Source: Dromaius novaehollandiae (Eukaryota > Chordata > Aves > Casuariiformes > Dromaiidae). Taken from it: a stretch of 64,000 nt of DNA. The stretch is from positions 201,359,336-201,423,335 of the forward strand of contig NC_088098.1 in the NCBI RefSeq assembly GCF_036370855.1, given 5' to 3'. The notes under the pieces were generated by a model. It saw only the letters and a list, made by a program, of their open reading frames with translations. It did not search any database and was not told the origin of the DNA. Shown one piece after another: positions 48,901-63,900 of the stretch (the stretch's first letter is position 1; each line of letters begins with the position of its first letter). Position numbers and translations under genes: made by a program.

Positions 48901-51900
48901 TGTCTGAGTTATCGAAGTGGCTACTGTAAGCATGCCTTTTTTTTTGGGGGGTGGGGAGTGAAAAGTCACACAGTTAACTCCATCTTCTACTAAAAGCTGT
49001 TTCAACTAACCCAGCTGATCCTGCATTGAAGCAAAATTGTTATGCCCACAAAGGTCACTCTCACAGTTCAGAGATCACAGCCTCAATTTTCCCCAGAACT
49101 TTTACTGACGTTTCAGCAGAGTTACACTGCTCAGTTATTTAGAAACAGTAATTCTGGAAGGCATTATTTAGTTCAGCTACCAAAGTGACTCGCTACTCCA
49201 TTAGAAAAGTAATGGATCCCAATTACAACAAACAAATTCGAGTTTACGTAGGCTACATTTTTGAGCCCCTGTCATGGGAAGGGTGTCTTAACGGAGTTTC
49301 ATAAGCAATGACAAATTGCATTATGCAAGGAATTCAAAGCACCTTTATATACACTGTGTTACTTTTTAAACAGACATTTAAAAATGGAAGCTTGATCTTT
49401 AAAAATTTAAAAAACTTGATTCACATTGAAGTTTATATGGCTTACCCCTTTTGCTTCAGAGGCAATTCAAGTTTAAATATTGTAGCATCATTCACAACTG
49501 CTTTGTATGCCTAAGATAAACAATTACAAGTTATTAGTGCTTCATTCAACTTCTCTCTTCAAAGCATGATATTAGAGGTTTCATTTCCCTTTTCTGGAAG
49601 ACTGTAACATAATACTGCATTACAATTTCATCTACTTCACTTATTAGCCCAAAGTTTATGGATTTGATTTTCAGCATAAGAGTTCAAATCCTATGACTCA
49701 ATCTTCCATTAACTGATGCTTTACATTTCCATCTTTTCTATTAACATAGAACTTTGCATGGAACAGACTGTATATCTGAAGTCATGGTATTACACCCAGA
49801 TATACAGTAAATCCTAAACATAAGTCTATTGTTGAATCAGACAATAAAACTTAAGCTGCCAACACAAAGATAGTCTTCCGAGGTGCTGCACAACATCAGA
49901 AATCTGAAAACAAATGCAGTTTTATAAACTAATACAATACAAATTAAAACAAAAGGCTATCAATTGGCAGTAAGTTTTATTGATGTTTTAGTCCAGTTTA
50001 GTTATTAAGCAGTTTCCAGACTTAAAAACTAACACGCACAAGGATTTCAAAGACATCATAATATGAATTTCCCCAGTTCTTAAAAAGCTAAAAACAAAAG
50101 ATCAGCATAAACATACCTTATCTCTTGCAGTTAGAAATCTTGGATCATCTTGGAAAGCTTCTTTAACCAACTTGCTAAATCGATTAAATAATGTAAGCAA
50201 TTGCTCTACATATTTCTCAGAATCCTAAAGAAGCAAAAATAATAATAAATAATAAAAATAAATAAAAAAAACAGTAATAAAAAGCAGGCTTCATAGCAGT
50301 TAGTGCAAGCTTACATATCAATCTCAATTCCGTAATAAAGTAGTGTTCTAAACCTGCATAACTATGAATGAGCATTTTAACTTTACTCTCTGTACTGAAG
50401 AGCTTTACAACACAAAGCCTCAACACAGACTTTCAGGAAAGTTTTCTACATCAAAAAAAAAAAATAGCACATATGTGAGCTTTCAAAAATTGTTTAACTG
50501 CAAAATAAAAAAAGTTTTCAAGGACCAATAAAAGGCACATCCTAACTGGTGCAGATACTCAGTCCTTGTAGACCCAGAGAGAAAGATGATAAAAAGCTGA
50601 AAAGGAAAAGAACCTTTCATAAATTTCCACACTGAACAATCATTCTTAGATTGAAAGCAAAGCTTAAATTTCATCAAGAAGTTAAAACCAAGTAAATTAA
50701 TTATGCCCTTTTAATTAAGATACTAATACAATACTATGAGATTCCCATAATCTCATACATTTAATTTATAAGCTTTTCTTTATTACAAACTGGGTTCACT
50801 TTTTGAAGCAAAACAATTGAAAATAAAAGGGAAAAAAATTTTCTGGACTTTTCAAATTTTGATAGCTGGAAAGTTTTATGTTTAAGTTTTTAAAAATTAT
50901 TTATGTTCACATGTGATATGTTCCCTAGAGCTAATATTTGTGAAAAGCTTTTTTTTTTTTTTTTTTTTTTTTAAAGCAATACACTTACAGTAGTAATAGT
51001 TTCAGCAGCTGCTACCATATCTGCAAGTCCAGCACTAACAATATGTTCTTCCAAGTCTTTCAACATGGGCTCTATTCCATTCGGAACTTTATCCATCAAT
51101 GAAAACATTAAATGCAATTCTGAAAGATACAAATACTGATAAAGCCAGCGCTCAAACATTTGTGTAAGAACAAAAACTAAACAAAACCAAAAAACCCACT
51201 ACATTTCCACTAAGGATCTCTCAAGCGGGATACAGAATGTGTGAGGAACAAATAAACCAATTTATCCCTTTATAAGAAAAATGTTTTGAAGACTTCACTC
51301 TGGTCACACAAGGAGATTCTTCTGAAAGGAAGACAGATACTTATTGTAGGACATTACTTGCTTATGCATATAATACTACAAGCTTGAAAAAACAAGTCAA
51401 AGCAAATGGATTAAGTACAACTGCCTCAACAATCCTGGCAAAAATGGATTTCTTTCAGTTGGAAGCCTATGGGAGATTATGTGCGAAATCATATGTATTC
51501 AAGATTTTTCTTTTAAGACTAAAACTGAACAGACTTCCTCCTGTGTATTTTACAATACTGTCTACAATATTTTGCTTTAATTAAAAGCACACCGAATTCT
51601 AATGTTGTCACAACTGATTAAGGCATTTTTTTCTTTGTTTTCACAGAGTCTAATTCTCCTGAAAGTTACCAGTTCAACAACCATAAAGACTGATACGGTT
51701 TATTTGTCTACATTTTGTGAAGGTATTTCAACACCAAGAAAAAGAAAAAAAACTGTTGAAATATCAGTACTCATCTCTGCAAGGCTGGTCATACAGGAAC
51801 ATAGGGATTAAGACCACCAGATTATTTTACAGACACCACAGAGATTCAGATTAAATTTAGCTAATAACTTCTCTTAATGAAGTAGAACAAACTGATCATG

Positions 51901-54900
51901 GACTCTGGTTCTTTTTTTTTTCTTGATAGGAAAAAAAAAAAAAAAAAGATTGATCTGCTTTGTTTCTCAGTGCTGGACCTCCAGTGAAAGGGGACAAAAG
52001 CCAGAGGTCCCATCTCATTAGTTTTCTCCTCTGCAGTAATTTTGTCACCAATATCTACGACATCCTGTCACCACAGGAGATGAAGTTTACATTAGCAAGT
52101 TCTGTATCCCAACTGCTGCAGGACCAAATGGAAAAAAACAATGTACAGGAAGGACAAAACCCTTTTACAATGTTAGAGTGCAAATGAACGAATGAAAACT
52201 ACCAACAACCTTCAAGGAAAACTTACAGTGCGACTGGAGACAATTCATAATGGGCTAAATAATAGGATTTCAGAAACTAGAAAAAATTGGGGGTCAGAAG
52301 CACGCCAGCAACTTCTCGATGCAGCCACGTTAGGTATGCTGTAAGTGATGGAACACTGTTTTACACAGTGAAAGTCCAAAAAGCTCCCTCAACTTTACTG
52401 TATCTTTTCATCTGTACTTTAAAAAGAGTGTGGGGTGGAAATGCTTTTAAAAAATGGGGGGGGGGGAAGATATCATAGAGGGTACTGTATCTGTTTCTGC
52501 TAGCTATTGATGGCATGAATAATCTGGGGGACAGGGGGGAAGGAATCCAGTGACCTCTCCTAATAAACTGGGGCAGATAAACATTTCAGATGTTTCCCTG
52601 AAACTATAGGAATCTGAAAAAACAGATCCTCCAAAGACAGATTTCAAGTTAAAAACATAAAAAGAATGTTTCACTGAATTTCTCTCAGAAAATGTTATGA
52701 AACTGTTAAGAAATCCATATCATGGATGTTTGGGAAATTTAACAAGTGTCAACTTATAAGCAAGTTTACTTTTTATTTCTGTTGTGAATTTAGAGAATGA
52801 AATTTAGGCCTCCTATCCCCAATACTGTAGGCAAACAAAAAGGCATTAAGCCAATTCTGAGGAGTGTTGGCAAGTTATGACATCTTTGATAGCTTTTAGG
52901 TAAAAAAAAAAAAAAATGTTTTGCTTCGTCTGTAGGACACAAGCATTACTTTCTGTAACTGAACATTTTACAGTAGTACCCAGCACAGTCAAAAAAACCC
53001 ACAGCTCTTAGGTCAGTTACTTACGATAAAGAAAAAAATGGTAAAATTCCTTGGAATGATTTCTGTTGAAGGCTCATGCACAAGTGAGGTAAAACAGAGG
53101 ATACTTTCAAGCAGAGGACACTATCAGATTTATACACTACTACATATAGTTGCAGTCTTTAAGTAAATCTTTAACCACTCCCCACGTGCATGTTTCACTG
53201 CAAGATTTTAAACAGCACAGACAGGCATAGAAAAAAAGAATTCGATGCTCGCATTCTTATAGATCAAATATAAACAGAAGTATTTCAAACCGAGCAACAG
53301 CACGGGGGCAGAGGCAAACACGAGAAAAGAGAAGACTTCATAATTTCTGAAGAAGGATGGTTTGGATGCTATAGATGAATCCTTCTAAAGCTCTGCATTT
53401 GTATAAGCCTCCAGTACTCTTATGAAGGCTGAAACGTATACTCATATGAAGTTCGGTGGCGTTCTAGATTTAGCTCTGGACTATTGCCAGAAATCGTGCT
53501 TCTAGACAAACAGATGAGTATGACATAGTTTTGAGGTCAAATATTTTCTGAAATCCTAGCTTTAGGAGCACCTTTTCTAGGTGTTTTAAAGCCATAAATT
53601 CCAAATTTCACATTTGTATAGAAATGAAAACTTCACACAGACAGTATTAATAAAAAAATCATTGGCTGCAAGATACTGAGCCTTCAAAAAATAATTACAC
53701 TATTCCCCCTCCCCCCCTTTCCCCACTAGAATTACAAGATTTTAATGACTTATCTAGCTTGGCTTATTGTACAGGACCAACACAAGACTTCTGAACCACA
53801 CTAACCTCTCAATTTCTGGGAACAAAGTGACAAAGCCTTTTGAAAACCTTAAAAAGGCATGCAATATTTTCAATACTAACACTGGTTATAAAAACAGATG
53901 AAAAAACTTGCAGAGATATTTTATTCATTGACCTATCGGTGCTGCACCAGTAATCAGAACAGAAAAAAGTCTCTCTGCTTTTCAGAAAAATATCTTGGAA
54001 AAATGATGCTTCACTTTTTTTGGAGGGGGGAAGGTGGGAGGAAAAAAAGGGGGACGTGTTTGTATTTGAACAACACAAGTAAAAAGTGACACAAATGCAG
54101 CATTTATCAACCATCAACCTTAGGAAAACAAATTGTGGGAAAAAGAAAGAAAACAGAGCATAAAATATTCTTTTCTTTCAAGAAAGATGAGAGCTGTCCA
54201 GTCATTCCAACTAGGGTACGATAGGTACAGATTTCAGAAGTGATATTAAAAAAAACCCAAAACAACTAACCAATGATGGTCATTTTTGTGGGATAAAATG
54301 GCCCATATACAGTAACATTTTAATCTGTGAAACACTGCCACCATCTATTAAGAACAGTAATTTGATACATCTACCAACAAATCTATTTTTATGCTGTTGA
54401 TGCTGAGTTCATCCTGCACTGTTATTGAAGCTTCACTTACTTTCTGTTTCATTTCGTTTGATCATGCCTTGGCATTCAGCTAAAATAGTCTCTTTAAAAG
54501 ATGTCACCAGGGCATTGACGCAGCACTCCATTAGCTGAAATGTATTAAACACAGAATTAGCTCATTTAGCCATCTGAACTCCAAAGTTTGTTCTGTCTCA
54601 ATTTTGCTGTGACACAAGATCTAGCCTGTTCTCATCAACTGTGCTGTATAAAATAATTAATCCTAATAAGGCAATACTTGATTCATAAAATTGTAGTTTG
54701 AAGAAAGTCTATATAGCTCATTATATTTCTTTAAAATGCATAGGTTAGTAAACGTGGTAAACCCTTCCAAACCAGTAATCAGCTTAATATTTCTGTAGCC
54801 TCTTTTTGTCAAGGGAGCTATCACTTTTGGAACATTAACTACCCTACTTAGTTTCCAAGTACATATTCAAGAGCTAAGAATAGTTCTCATTCCAGCATAC

Positions 54901-57900
54901 CCTATTTGGACCAGGCTGGTTGGCTTGAACAAGACACTAAGGTTAGCTCTAGCACAGAAACTGCTTGTACAGGTCAGAACCATCTCTGTTTTGTCAGCTC
55001 CTTTACACAGGTTACAATTTATGATTGTGCAGAGTGACTAATTCACAGCTTAACACAAGACATAAAATAAAATCTAATCAACTACAGTCAGTTCAGATTT
55101 AGAGGTATTTATTTAAAGTAACTGGTATCCTGGACTAACTCCAACACAGACAATTGTGAACTAACTGAAGTTAAATCTTCCTCCAGTTTGAACTGTATAA
55201 AATATTGCGGGGGGGGGGGGGGGGGAGGGGGCAGGACGAGATCTTCTGTATTAAATGGCCATGTTTCAGTCTAGGAAAGGGGGAAATCCAGAACAGTTCT
55301 AATGAAATTTCCATTTCTCCTTCTGATTGCAATGACCAATAACTTTCAGACATTCTAAATTAGCAGCAAGAAACCCTTTACCTACTAGGTTGGTCTGTAA
55401 ATCCTACCTGACTCAAAACGAAAGAATAAAAGTCAATCTGAATAAAAACCTGCCCTTAAAGCTGAACTTTTAATCTGCTTTTACAATTAAAACATCTGTA
55501 GAAATTTTAAGTTGCCAGATTGGAAAGTAATATAGATTTTGTGGAAAAAAATGTAGTAGATGGTTTAAAAACATAAATACAGTTTCATATCGATTTACTG
55601 CAATCAAATAATACTGTAACACAGAAAATGATCAAAACTGCAATTCAAGAAAACTATGTAAATACATGGCATTATTCTACACTATCATACTTACTGCTTC
55701 TACAGAGTTACATTCACGCCTTGTTTCTAAATAACGTAGTGCTCTTTTCTCCTCTTCTTTTAGTTTAGCATCTGCCTGTGCAAAAGTAGAACAGCAATCA
55801 CTTTAAGTACTAACACTTGCAGAACAAAATTTTGACAGTATTTTTACTTACATATTTCATATAATTCTGTACACCATTTTGTTGTAAATAAGAAGGAGCT
55901 TGTGTTCTATAAAATCTCTCTGTTGAATCCAAATATGCCTTTTCAAAGTTATCCCGATAAATTTGAAGTTTATCTTCAGGATTAGAACAAAGGTTAACTG
56001 CAAAAAGAAAGTCCAAACTTACTTTCAAGTCTTGGAAATTTATGTGGCTAATAATAAGCAAGTCTCTCATTGAGTCTTGTATTAAAAGACTGTATTTAAA
56101 AAGATTGTATTTAAAAGACTTTAAAATTTACTACAGTGACCTGGAAAAAAAATGCACAGATATCTCCAGAGCTTTAGATGTTCAAACACGGTAACTAAAA
56201 ATACACAATCAAATACAGTTGCAACAGCAGAAAGTTTTAAAAAGAGCTGAGCACAATGCCTAAGAAAGCAAAAGCTTCTCCATGTCATTGAGCAATCCAA
56301 CTTTCTTAGACGTTTTTTGAATCCCAATATCTTCATTTTAGATATTTTTTTCTATACTTGGGATTTTTCCTTTTCAAGGATTACACATGGAGTCAGTAAG
56401 TTTATTGTGTTTGCCACCCAGCAACGCTTTGCACCCTCAGGAAAAAAAGTCTCCACCTTGCTCTCGACTGTTACAAAAAAAACCCAGAAAACCAATAAAA
56501 TAAGCCCTAGAATGGAATATGCTTTAAAACATTTAGAACGAGTCATCTGTAAATCCACTTAACACATCTACAAATTTAATTTAACAGGCTGCAGAGTTTT
56601 AAAAAAATAATAAAAAAAATAAAGGCAGAAAAACAGTGAAGTGCCACAGAAGTTCCAGATATATGGATCTATCTTTTGCAAAGAAGAAGACGACCTGAAG
56701 TCTTAGATGTCAGCTATTTAACATTCCTCCTTCAAACTGTCTGAAGAACCAGAGACAGTACCATAAGGAGCACAGACAGAAGATTACTTCTGCAACCATA
56801 AAAGGTCAAAAAGATATCTGCTCTTTGAAAACACTGATTTTGCAGAAACTGACGTGGAGCAAAATCATTCCCAAGTTAAAGATATTTTACAACTAAATTT
56901 AATTGATATCACACATCAACAAAATCAATACGAAAATGATGAGATAATCATTCCAACCCTACCACCCCAATTGTTAACTTGTATGATGAAAGTTCATTTA
57001 CTCAAGTGAGGAGGCAACTGAGATCTGTCTTTGCAAGACATACCATATGATTCTCGAACTCCAATAACAAGTTGAGAGTCGAAAGCTTCTCCTAGTCTTT
57101 CAGCATGAACTAACTTCATTGCACTGTCCTGAAGTCTATTTTTTATATTTGAAAATATGGATTCATTCCATGTATCTAGCATGAGCTATGTAAGAGGAAG
57201 AAAAAAAAATCCTGTCAGAAAGGGATATGCAGACCTAAGTTTGTGCAAATGAAATACAAGAGATCGAAAACAGAAATCAAGCAATTTATAACATAATTTG
57301 CAAGTTATATACAACAGTTTAATTATCTTAGAATTTAATCTTGTTCTAACTGACCTGTAACAGAAGTAATATTCAGCTTATGTTCTAAGCTTATTTCATG
57401 TAACTGGACAGCTAGGGAAAGCACTCACTATTTGATTCAGATATTATTTCCATCACTCTATATTACTTCTACAGTTCTTGATAATGAGTCAAGTAACATT
57501 TCCAGCAACAGAATATGTCAGAAGTTGCAATACCAGTAAGCACTTTGGAACCAAACATCCAAATACAGTTCACCATTTAGTGGTCTCAGTCTTACATAAA
57601 ATGAAAACTCAATTAACACAAAACAGTTGTGTAAAGAAATAAACCTATGTTTTTGGATTGCATTAATGTAATATGAAAGTTTAATGCACAAGTAAAGCAA
57701 ATATAATTGAAAAGGAACTCCAGACCTAAATATTGCAAAGTTCTAAAACCACTGACAGAGGCCTCTAACAAAATAAGCACTTTAAAGGGAGCATTTCATA
57801 TTCCATTGTGTGATTTCTGAATGATTGCTACTAACATTTCTGCAAAAAGTGTTACACCTGATCATCAGACCCAATGTGCTGCAGCTGAGCAACACTAAAA

Positions 57901-60900
57901 GCTTGCTGGCAAGACAAACTTAGGCCCACCTAAGCTCCACCAGCTGTTCAGTAATAAATACTCTAAGCACACTACATGTTTGTTCAAGTATTAATTCTCT
58001 TTTGAATTCAAGTTACAATAGACCTTTCCCCCACTTAAAACCACTGAATACCAAAGGAAATTACAACAAATTTCAAAAGATGAGTTTTAAAATTTTCTAT
58101 CAACCTCATGCCATTTCAGTGTTTTAAGATAGCTCAATTTTACAGTAGCTTCAAGCATCATAGTAACTGCTACGAATGCAAGTTAAGCAGGCCGATCTTC
58201 AACCTAGGATTCCAGGCCTGCTTTCCACTGCCAGCATTAAATTTACAAATTCAAACTTTATTTCACTATTGTGAATAAGCTTACTAAAAACATACTTAGA
58301 AAGATTTGGCACAGTTGTATGACAAACAACTGTAAACATTATATGTTTTTGTTCCATTCTTGCTTTGTACATTGTAGATTTTAACACAACAAGCACCTGC
58401 TAAAAGTCAGATATCCATGTGGGAGAGTTAAAAAGTTTACCATCCTTTATTCTGAATTTTGCCATAACCGTATCTTAATTTCACTTAAGTTCCATTTCTG
58501 ACATTGGAGTCATGTTATAATTCCTTTCCACATGTGGAAGGAAAATAGTGTTCAAAACATTGGAACATTCATAAAGCATAGCTTTATTTAATTGTGTATC
58601 CTCAATTACTTTTTTCCCTAATTTAACATGATCAATATGCACATTACAGTTGCGCTGTACAATTACAGAATGAGTTTACAAGGGCTGAAATGGGTAACAA
58701 ATGGAGAAAAAAAACAGTGAGATAATATCAGCCAATCCAGTAGGTCTATCAGCAGCTTTGTCATGGTCAAACTGTCTTTAGACATTATGAGAAAAGAAGA
58801 ATTTTATGGAGATATGTGAAGGAAAATAGAGATGATTTTGGGTGCTTATATAAAGAACTTCTCAAATATAAGAAAAGTTTTCAAAAGGTGCTTTTTAACA
58901 AGCTACTAAGAATGACACCAGAAATAATAAATGACCTTCAGCAGTGAATAAAAAAAATTATAAAATAGGGTAGAGCTTCCATGACTCAATCGTGAGATGT
59001 CCTAACCAGACTACATGTGAAAGATGGACGCTTCTTCATCAGTTCCAGTCTTGAACAGTATCTAAACTGCCAGATGCCAGTTCTTTCTCCTACTTCCTCC
59101 TCATGACTTTTTCAGCCCCACCTTATTTTTTATTTAATTTTTCAGTCTCCTACCTAATGCACACAGCAGAGTTAAGAGTTCAAGTTCACCAGGACTCAGA
59201 GAGCCTAATAAAAGCATGTGCTTTCTCCAAGAAAAAAAATGAATACACATTAAAAAAAAGGTAACTTGAGGTGGCGATTCCTCTTGTTGCTGCTGTTCTC
59301 TTCCTTTTCTTCAGAAGGCATGGAGGATAAGATTCCAAAACCAGAGGAAGAAGGAAAAACGAACCACCAGAAGTTGGCCATTTCAGCTATTTTGCTCCTC
59401 CTGGCCATCCTGAAGATAGTTAATATGATCTCTGATACGAAATGGAAGATTGCTAAAGAACTTTTACTGCCCTACAGATAATTTCTGCAATGAAAATGAA
59501 TAATTAAAGATGTTAAACTAACGGACAGAGTTTGGAGGAAAAAAGGGAAATTTGGAGATAAATAGCCACATTTAACCTAAGATAACAGTACTGAGTTGTT
59601 TCTAAGTACAATTCAAAGACATGCCCCAGTCAAGATCTTGGCCTAAGGAATCAGGAGGAGAAATACTAATCTGCTAGTCACAAGTATAGAGACAGCAGGT
59701 AAATTTATAATTGCTATTCTACTAGGATTTGTCACAACTATTTTAATAACTTTATTGTTATTATCATTACATAAAGAGAACTGCTTTAATCACCTAAAAA
59801 AAGCAAAACTGTAGAAGCAACAGACTGAAATTGTTGTGGAGAGGAATAATCAAGTTGCAAGGTTGTAATTCTGACCCTCACACTGAAGCAAAGCGAGACA
59901 TTGTATCATGCAACTGGCACAATTTCATCTTCAGCTACAGATTACCTTCTGTACTACTGCTGTAAGCAGAACAGCTTGCAATACCTATCACTTACCTTTC
60001 GAACAATACTGTCTTCTACATTAGATTTCTTGTTGCTGCCCTGCTTGCCCATTAAAGTAATCTCTAATTGACAAAATGGCTTAGGCAAAATATCACACTG
60101 CGTGAAGAACTTGCGCCACTCCACTATATATGCTTTTAGCAAAGCTGTATCATCTTGATGACTCAGCACTCTCTGGAAGTGGGAGGGGGAGAGAAGAGGT
60201 CATTTACAAACAAGTTTCTGTAAAAAGCACAAAATACAGATTGACTTCTCTTACTAAAAATATTTTCCCATGTAAGATGCAAATATATAGATAGAATAAG
60301 AAGGTCTACATATTTAAATGCCATTTAATTTAGTTTAAAGCAGTGGTTATTAACCTGTGGCACATGGACTATTTCTAACAGGTAGTAAAACGTAACAGCA
60401 AATCAATCATCAGTAGGCTGAAATTTTCCAAAGGATTTTTTTTTTTTTTTTTAAAAGCCATCTGCAAGTCAAACGGGATTAAAACTTTTGGTCTTAAAGG
60501 CCTGTACTGGTACAACTACATCTACAAAAAAACCCTGTAAGGATTATGCTTTATTATATACAGTGGGAAGTTTAATTCAGTGGCATCTACTAACCTTCTA
60601 TTAGACATGTACATAATTAGTTAACATTTATATTTTAGTAATGCCTGGAGGCTACTACATTGTGCAACAGCTATCATAATGCCTAAGAAAGGTCTCCAGA
60701 ACAACAGCCAACACAGACCACATCAGAGGCCCCAATTCAGCAATGCTTTTATGCATGCATGAATCGAAGCAAGCTGCTGGAACATCAAATCAACATTTGA
60801 GTGCCTGGTTATATCAAGGCCTACATAAAAAAATATATTCCTTTGAACAAATCCATAATGAGATAAATCTTTTCACTAAAGAAAGACTATCAAATGAAGT

Positions 60901-63900
60901 CTTTTATTTTCTCCTTTCCAAACCTTTGTCATGGGTATCTTTTTATCTCATACCAGTTCCCTCTTTTAAATCCCTTTTTCCAGACAACACCTTTTGCCAT
61001 ACCTTTTAAAAACAGAGAAATTTAGTTTTGAACCTACTGATGCATTCAGTTATTTAGGAGGAGCCCACAAAACTGGCCTGCAAAGATTGCCAGGCTGATA
61101 GCCCAGATAATACTTCCAGTGTGCTGTACATGTGACTTATTCTCAAGCCATCTATGAACACGTCAGTGTAACACTGACGCTATACAAAATAATAAAAGTG
61201 TTTCCTTCCTTAAAAAAGGATATTTTTCAGAGCAATTTCTTACAGAGAAAAACAAGAAAGAGTTTTCAACCAAAAGATGATTCCATAACTACTGTTGGAT
61301 AAACGAAAATAACGCTGTAATTTTTTAAATATATATAATACAGCAATCATTGCCCACTCCAGTCTCAAGAACTGTGAGAAAACAATGAGCCAAGGCAAAT
61401 GCTAAGGCTAAGTCTTCTTGCCAATAAAAGTTTGCAGAGTAACCATGATCTCCAGAACATCACAAAATGTCAAACAAAAAAAAGCAAGGCATTTGGATGC
61501 AAAGAAAATTCAAACTGTTTGTCGTCCCCCCCCCCCCCGATATGAACAGAAGTTATGAAAGGTTAAGGACTTACTGCTTGTGCTTGCTTAATAAAATCAA
61601 GGATGTCTTCTTTCAGAGCCTGATGGATCTTTGCTGGACCTTTATCATCCCACAAGCAAACTGCATGTACATCTCTAGAAAACAATTTATCTACCTTTTA
61701 GTAAGAACTATGTGAAGTTTACTGCAGTTATGTATGAAGTTTGAACAGTCATAATTTAAGTAAGTCTAAGAAAATAACGCACATTTTATTTATCACTGTC
61801 AAACAATATGTGGTTAGACCTCAGTGACACATGCAAGCAAACTATTTGGAGAAAAGGCTGAAGCTGTAAGAAAATCTGGGAAGCAAGTAATGGCAACCTA
61901 TCTAAGAACAGATTACGGGCAATTTTCTTTTCATATCTATTCAATAATTCTTATTGCATTAAGGACAATTCTTAAAGCTTTTCTTCGGCTAAGACAGAAA
62001 TCACTTGCCAGCAGAAGTATTGCTACTCAGCCCATATTATTCTGAAATACTCTCATTAAGATGCAGCCTTCACTCAGTTTCCTTTACTCAAAGCACAAAT
62101 TCCTTGTGCTACAAAGGAAACTGACCTTCTTTGTAAGAAATCTGAGCTCATGGGTATCAGGTAATTTAAAAGGAGCTTTAATTAGTTTAATAAGATCACT
62201 TTAAGATTTCATGACATTGATAGCTTTTTGAAGTGCAGCTCTACTGCAGAAGAGCTACCAAATAGCATCACAAAGCAGAAGTCTATTTATAAGTTTTAAT
62301 CAATATGCAAATACATTCCTGTTTTTCCTAGCTGGCAGACCAGCAAGTCTAACTCCTATGTTATTTCCTTACTAAAGAATATATAAAGCAAGTTACACTT
62401 TTAATTATATCATCACATATAAGTTGTCCCGCCAAGCCTCTTTTTGAATCATTACTTTCTGCTGCTTTTTTTCTTCTCCTTCTCTCAGTAATAAGACAAT
62501 GCCTTTGTGGGAAAGCAACTATATGATCTAAAGGTATGGCTTTGTTCCTATTAAATCAATATAGTTATTTCAGTATAAGAGCAACTTTTTTGGTTTAACT
62601 CAAAAGACAAAAACGTAGAAGGTTAATAAAAAAGTAGTTCCTTTTACACGAACAAAGACATACAGAGGTCTAGCTAACTTGTGAGACTTGAGCAACTTCC
62701 ACATGCAGAAAAGGTGCTAGTGTATTCACGATGACACCATTTTCTGACATCAGTCAAAAAGGAATACTGGATGATTATATTCTAGTCAGAGAGAGGTACC
62801 AGACACCTACAGCTTTAGATCTTTTATTTAAAAAAGGCACTTTCCAAGCTTAACGAAGAGCACAGTTCAAAAATAGGAACCTAGCAGAGTGGGACTCTTT
62901 TCCCTCACATCCTTAAGTTAGCCATAAAGTTACCTAAGTTGTATTCAACAACTTGTCTGCTAGCAAAATAATAAATGGAAAATTGCAACTCAAAAGCAGA
63001 ATTATTTACCTAGTTACTAGAAAATGAAAGCAATGACTCATATTGAATTTGTACCTTAACTACACCTTGTTTCTGGCAACTACTACAGTGATGACATCAT
63101 AAGATATTAAAACTCCCTACGTGACACACTGCCTTTCTGTTTGACTGGCACATGTCAGACAGGTGCAGGAAGACGGCTGGAAAGAGAATCACTGCACTGT
63201 TCTCAGCAACGGAGCAATAAAGACGTAGCCTGCACGAAGACTGCATTTCAAATAAAATCAACTTTTATGACAAGTTTTAAAAAGCAGAGGGAGAAACTGC
63301 AGATTTAAGCTGCAATTGTATTTGTGGGAAAAATAACTTTATGTGAGACACAGATTATTTTAGATATACTTTAGATACATATGTTGTAATTCACTTCCAT
63401 ATTCTGTTGACAGAGGATCACATGATGTGTATTAAGATAAGGAGTCATCATCTAACAGACAGGAAATGGTGCTGGTCTTTTGGAAGTGCAATAATGCAAA
63501 TAATGTCTGAAAATATTATATAGGTTATTCTTCAGGTATTAACTCATTCATGTAAAGCCAGTGAAATTGCATTACCATTTACTTTGGTGGTATTTTTAGT
63601 TATTTTAGACAAAACTCATTTAAACCACAATAACACATTTGGCAGACTGCCTTTACACGAACTTACTACTAAAGCAGTAAACAACATTTTCTCTCGAATT
63701 CTAACAACTTTGTGAGCAGGTACAAAATTTGCTTTCTATGATCAGCTGAAGTCATAAACTCTGCTATTCTGTCTCCATCCTAGTTGCAAGATCTGAATCT
63801 CAGTAAAATACTACTTTTGCACATTTACAGAGATGTATGCCCAATTACCACTTAATAAAACTGAATAGAATAAAATTTTTGTTGCGTATTCCTGCATAGT

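Noticed and set aside
55209-55230. Long G tract as a possible regulatory quadruplex
   Set aside because: It is a simple homopolymer in mid-intron on the non-transcribed strand. Similar G runs occur at 22053 and 52457 without context.
59266-59481. Plus-strand 71-codon frame with a hydrophobic, signal-like start and a second hydrophobic stretch
   Set aside because: It lies in a CUL5 intron, has no homology, no splice or promoter evidence, and its ATG-proximal region is low-complexity CTT/TTC repeat.
60341-60365. hAT/Charlie-like terminus CAGTGGTTATTAACC
   Set aside because: I could not find a matching inverted end or target duplication nearby, so an element cannot be delimited.
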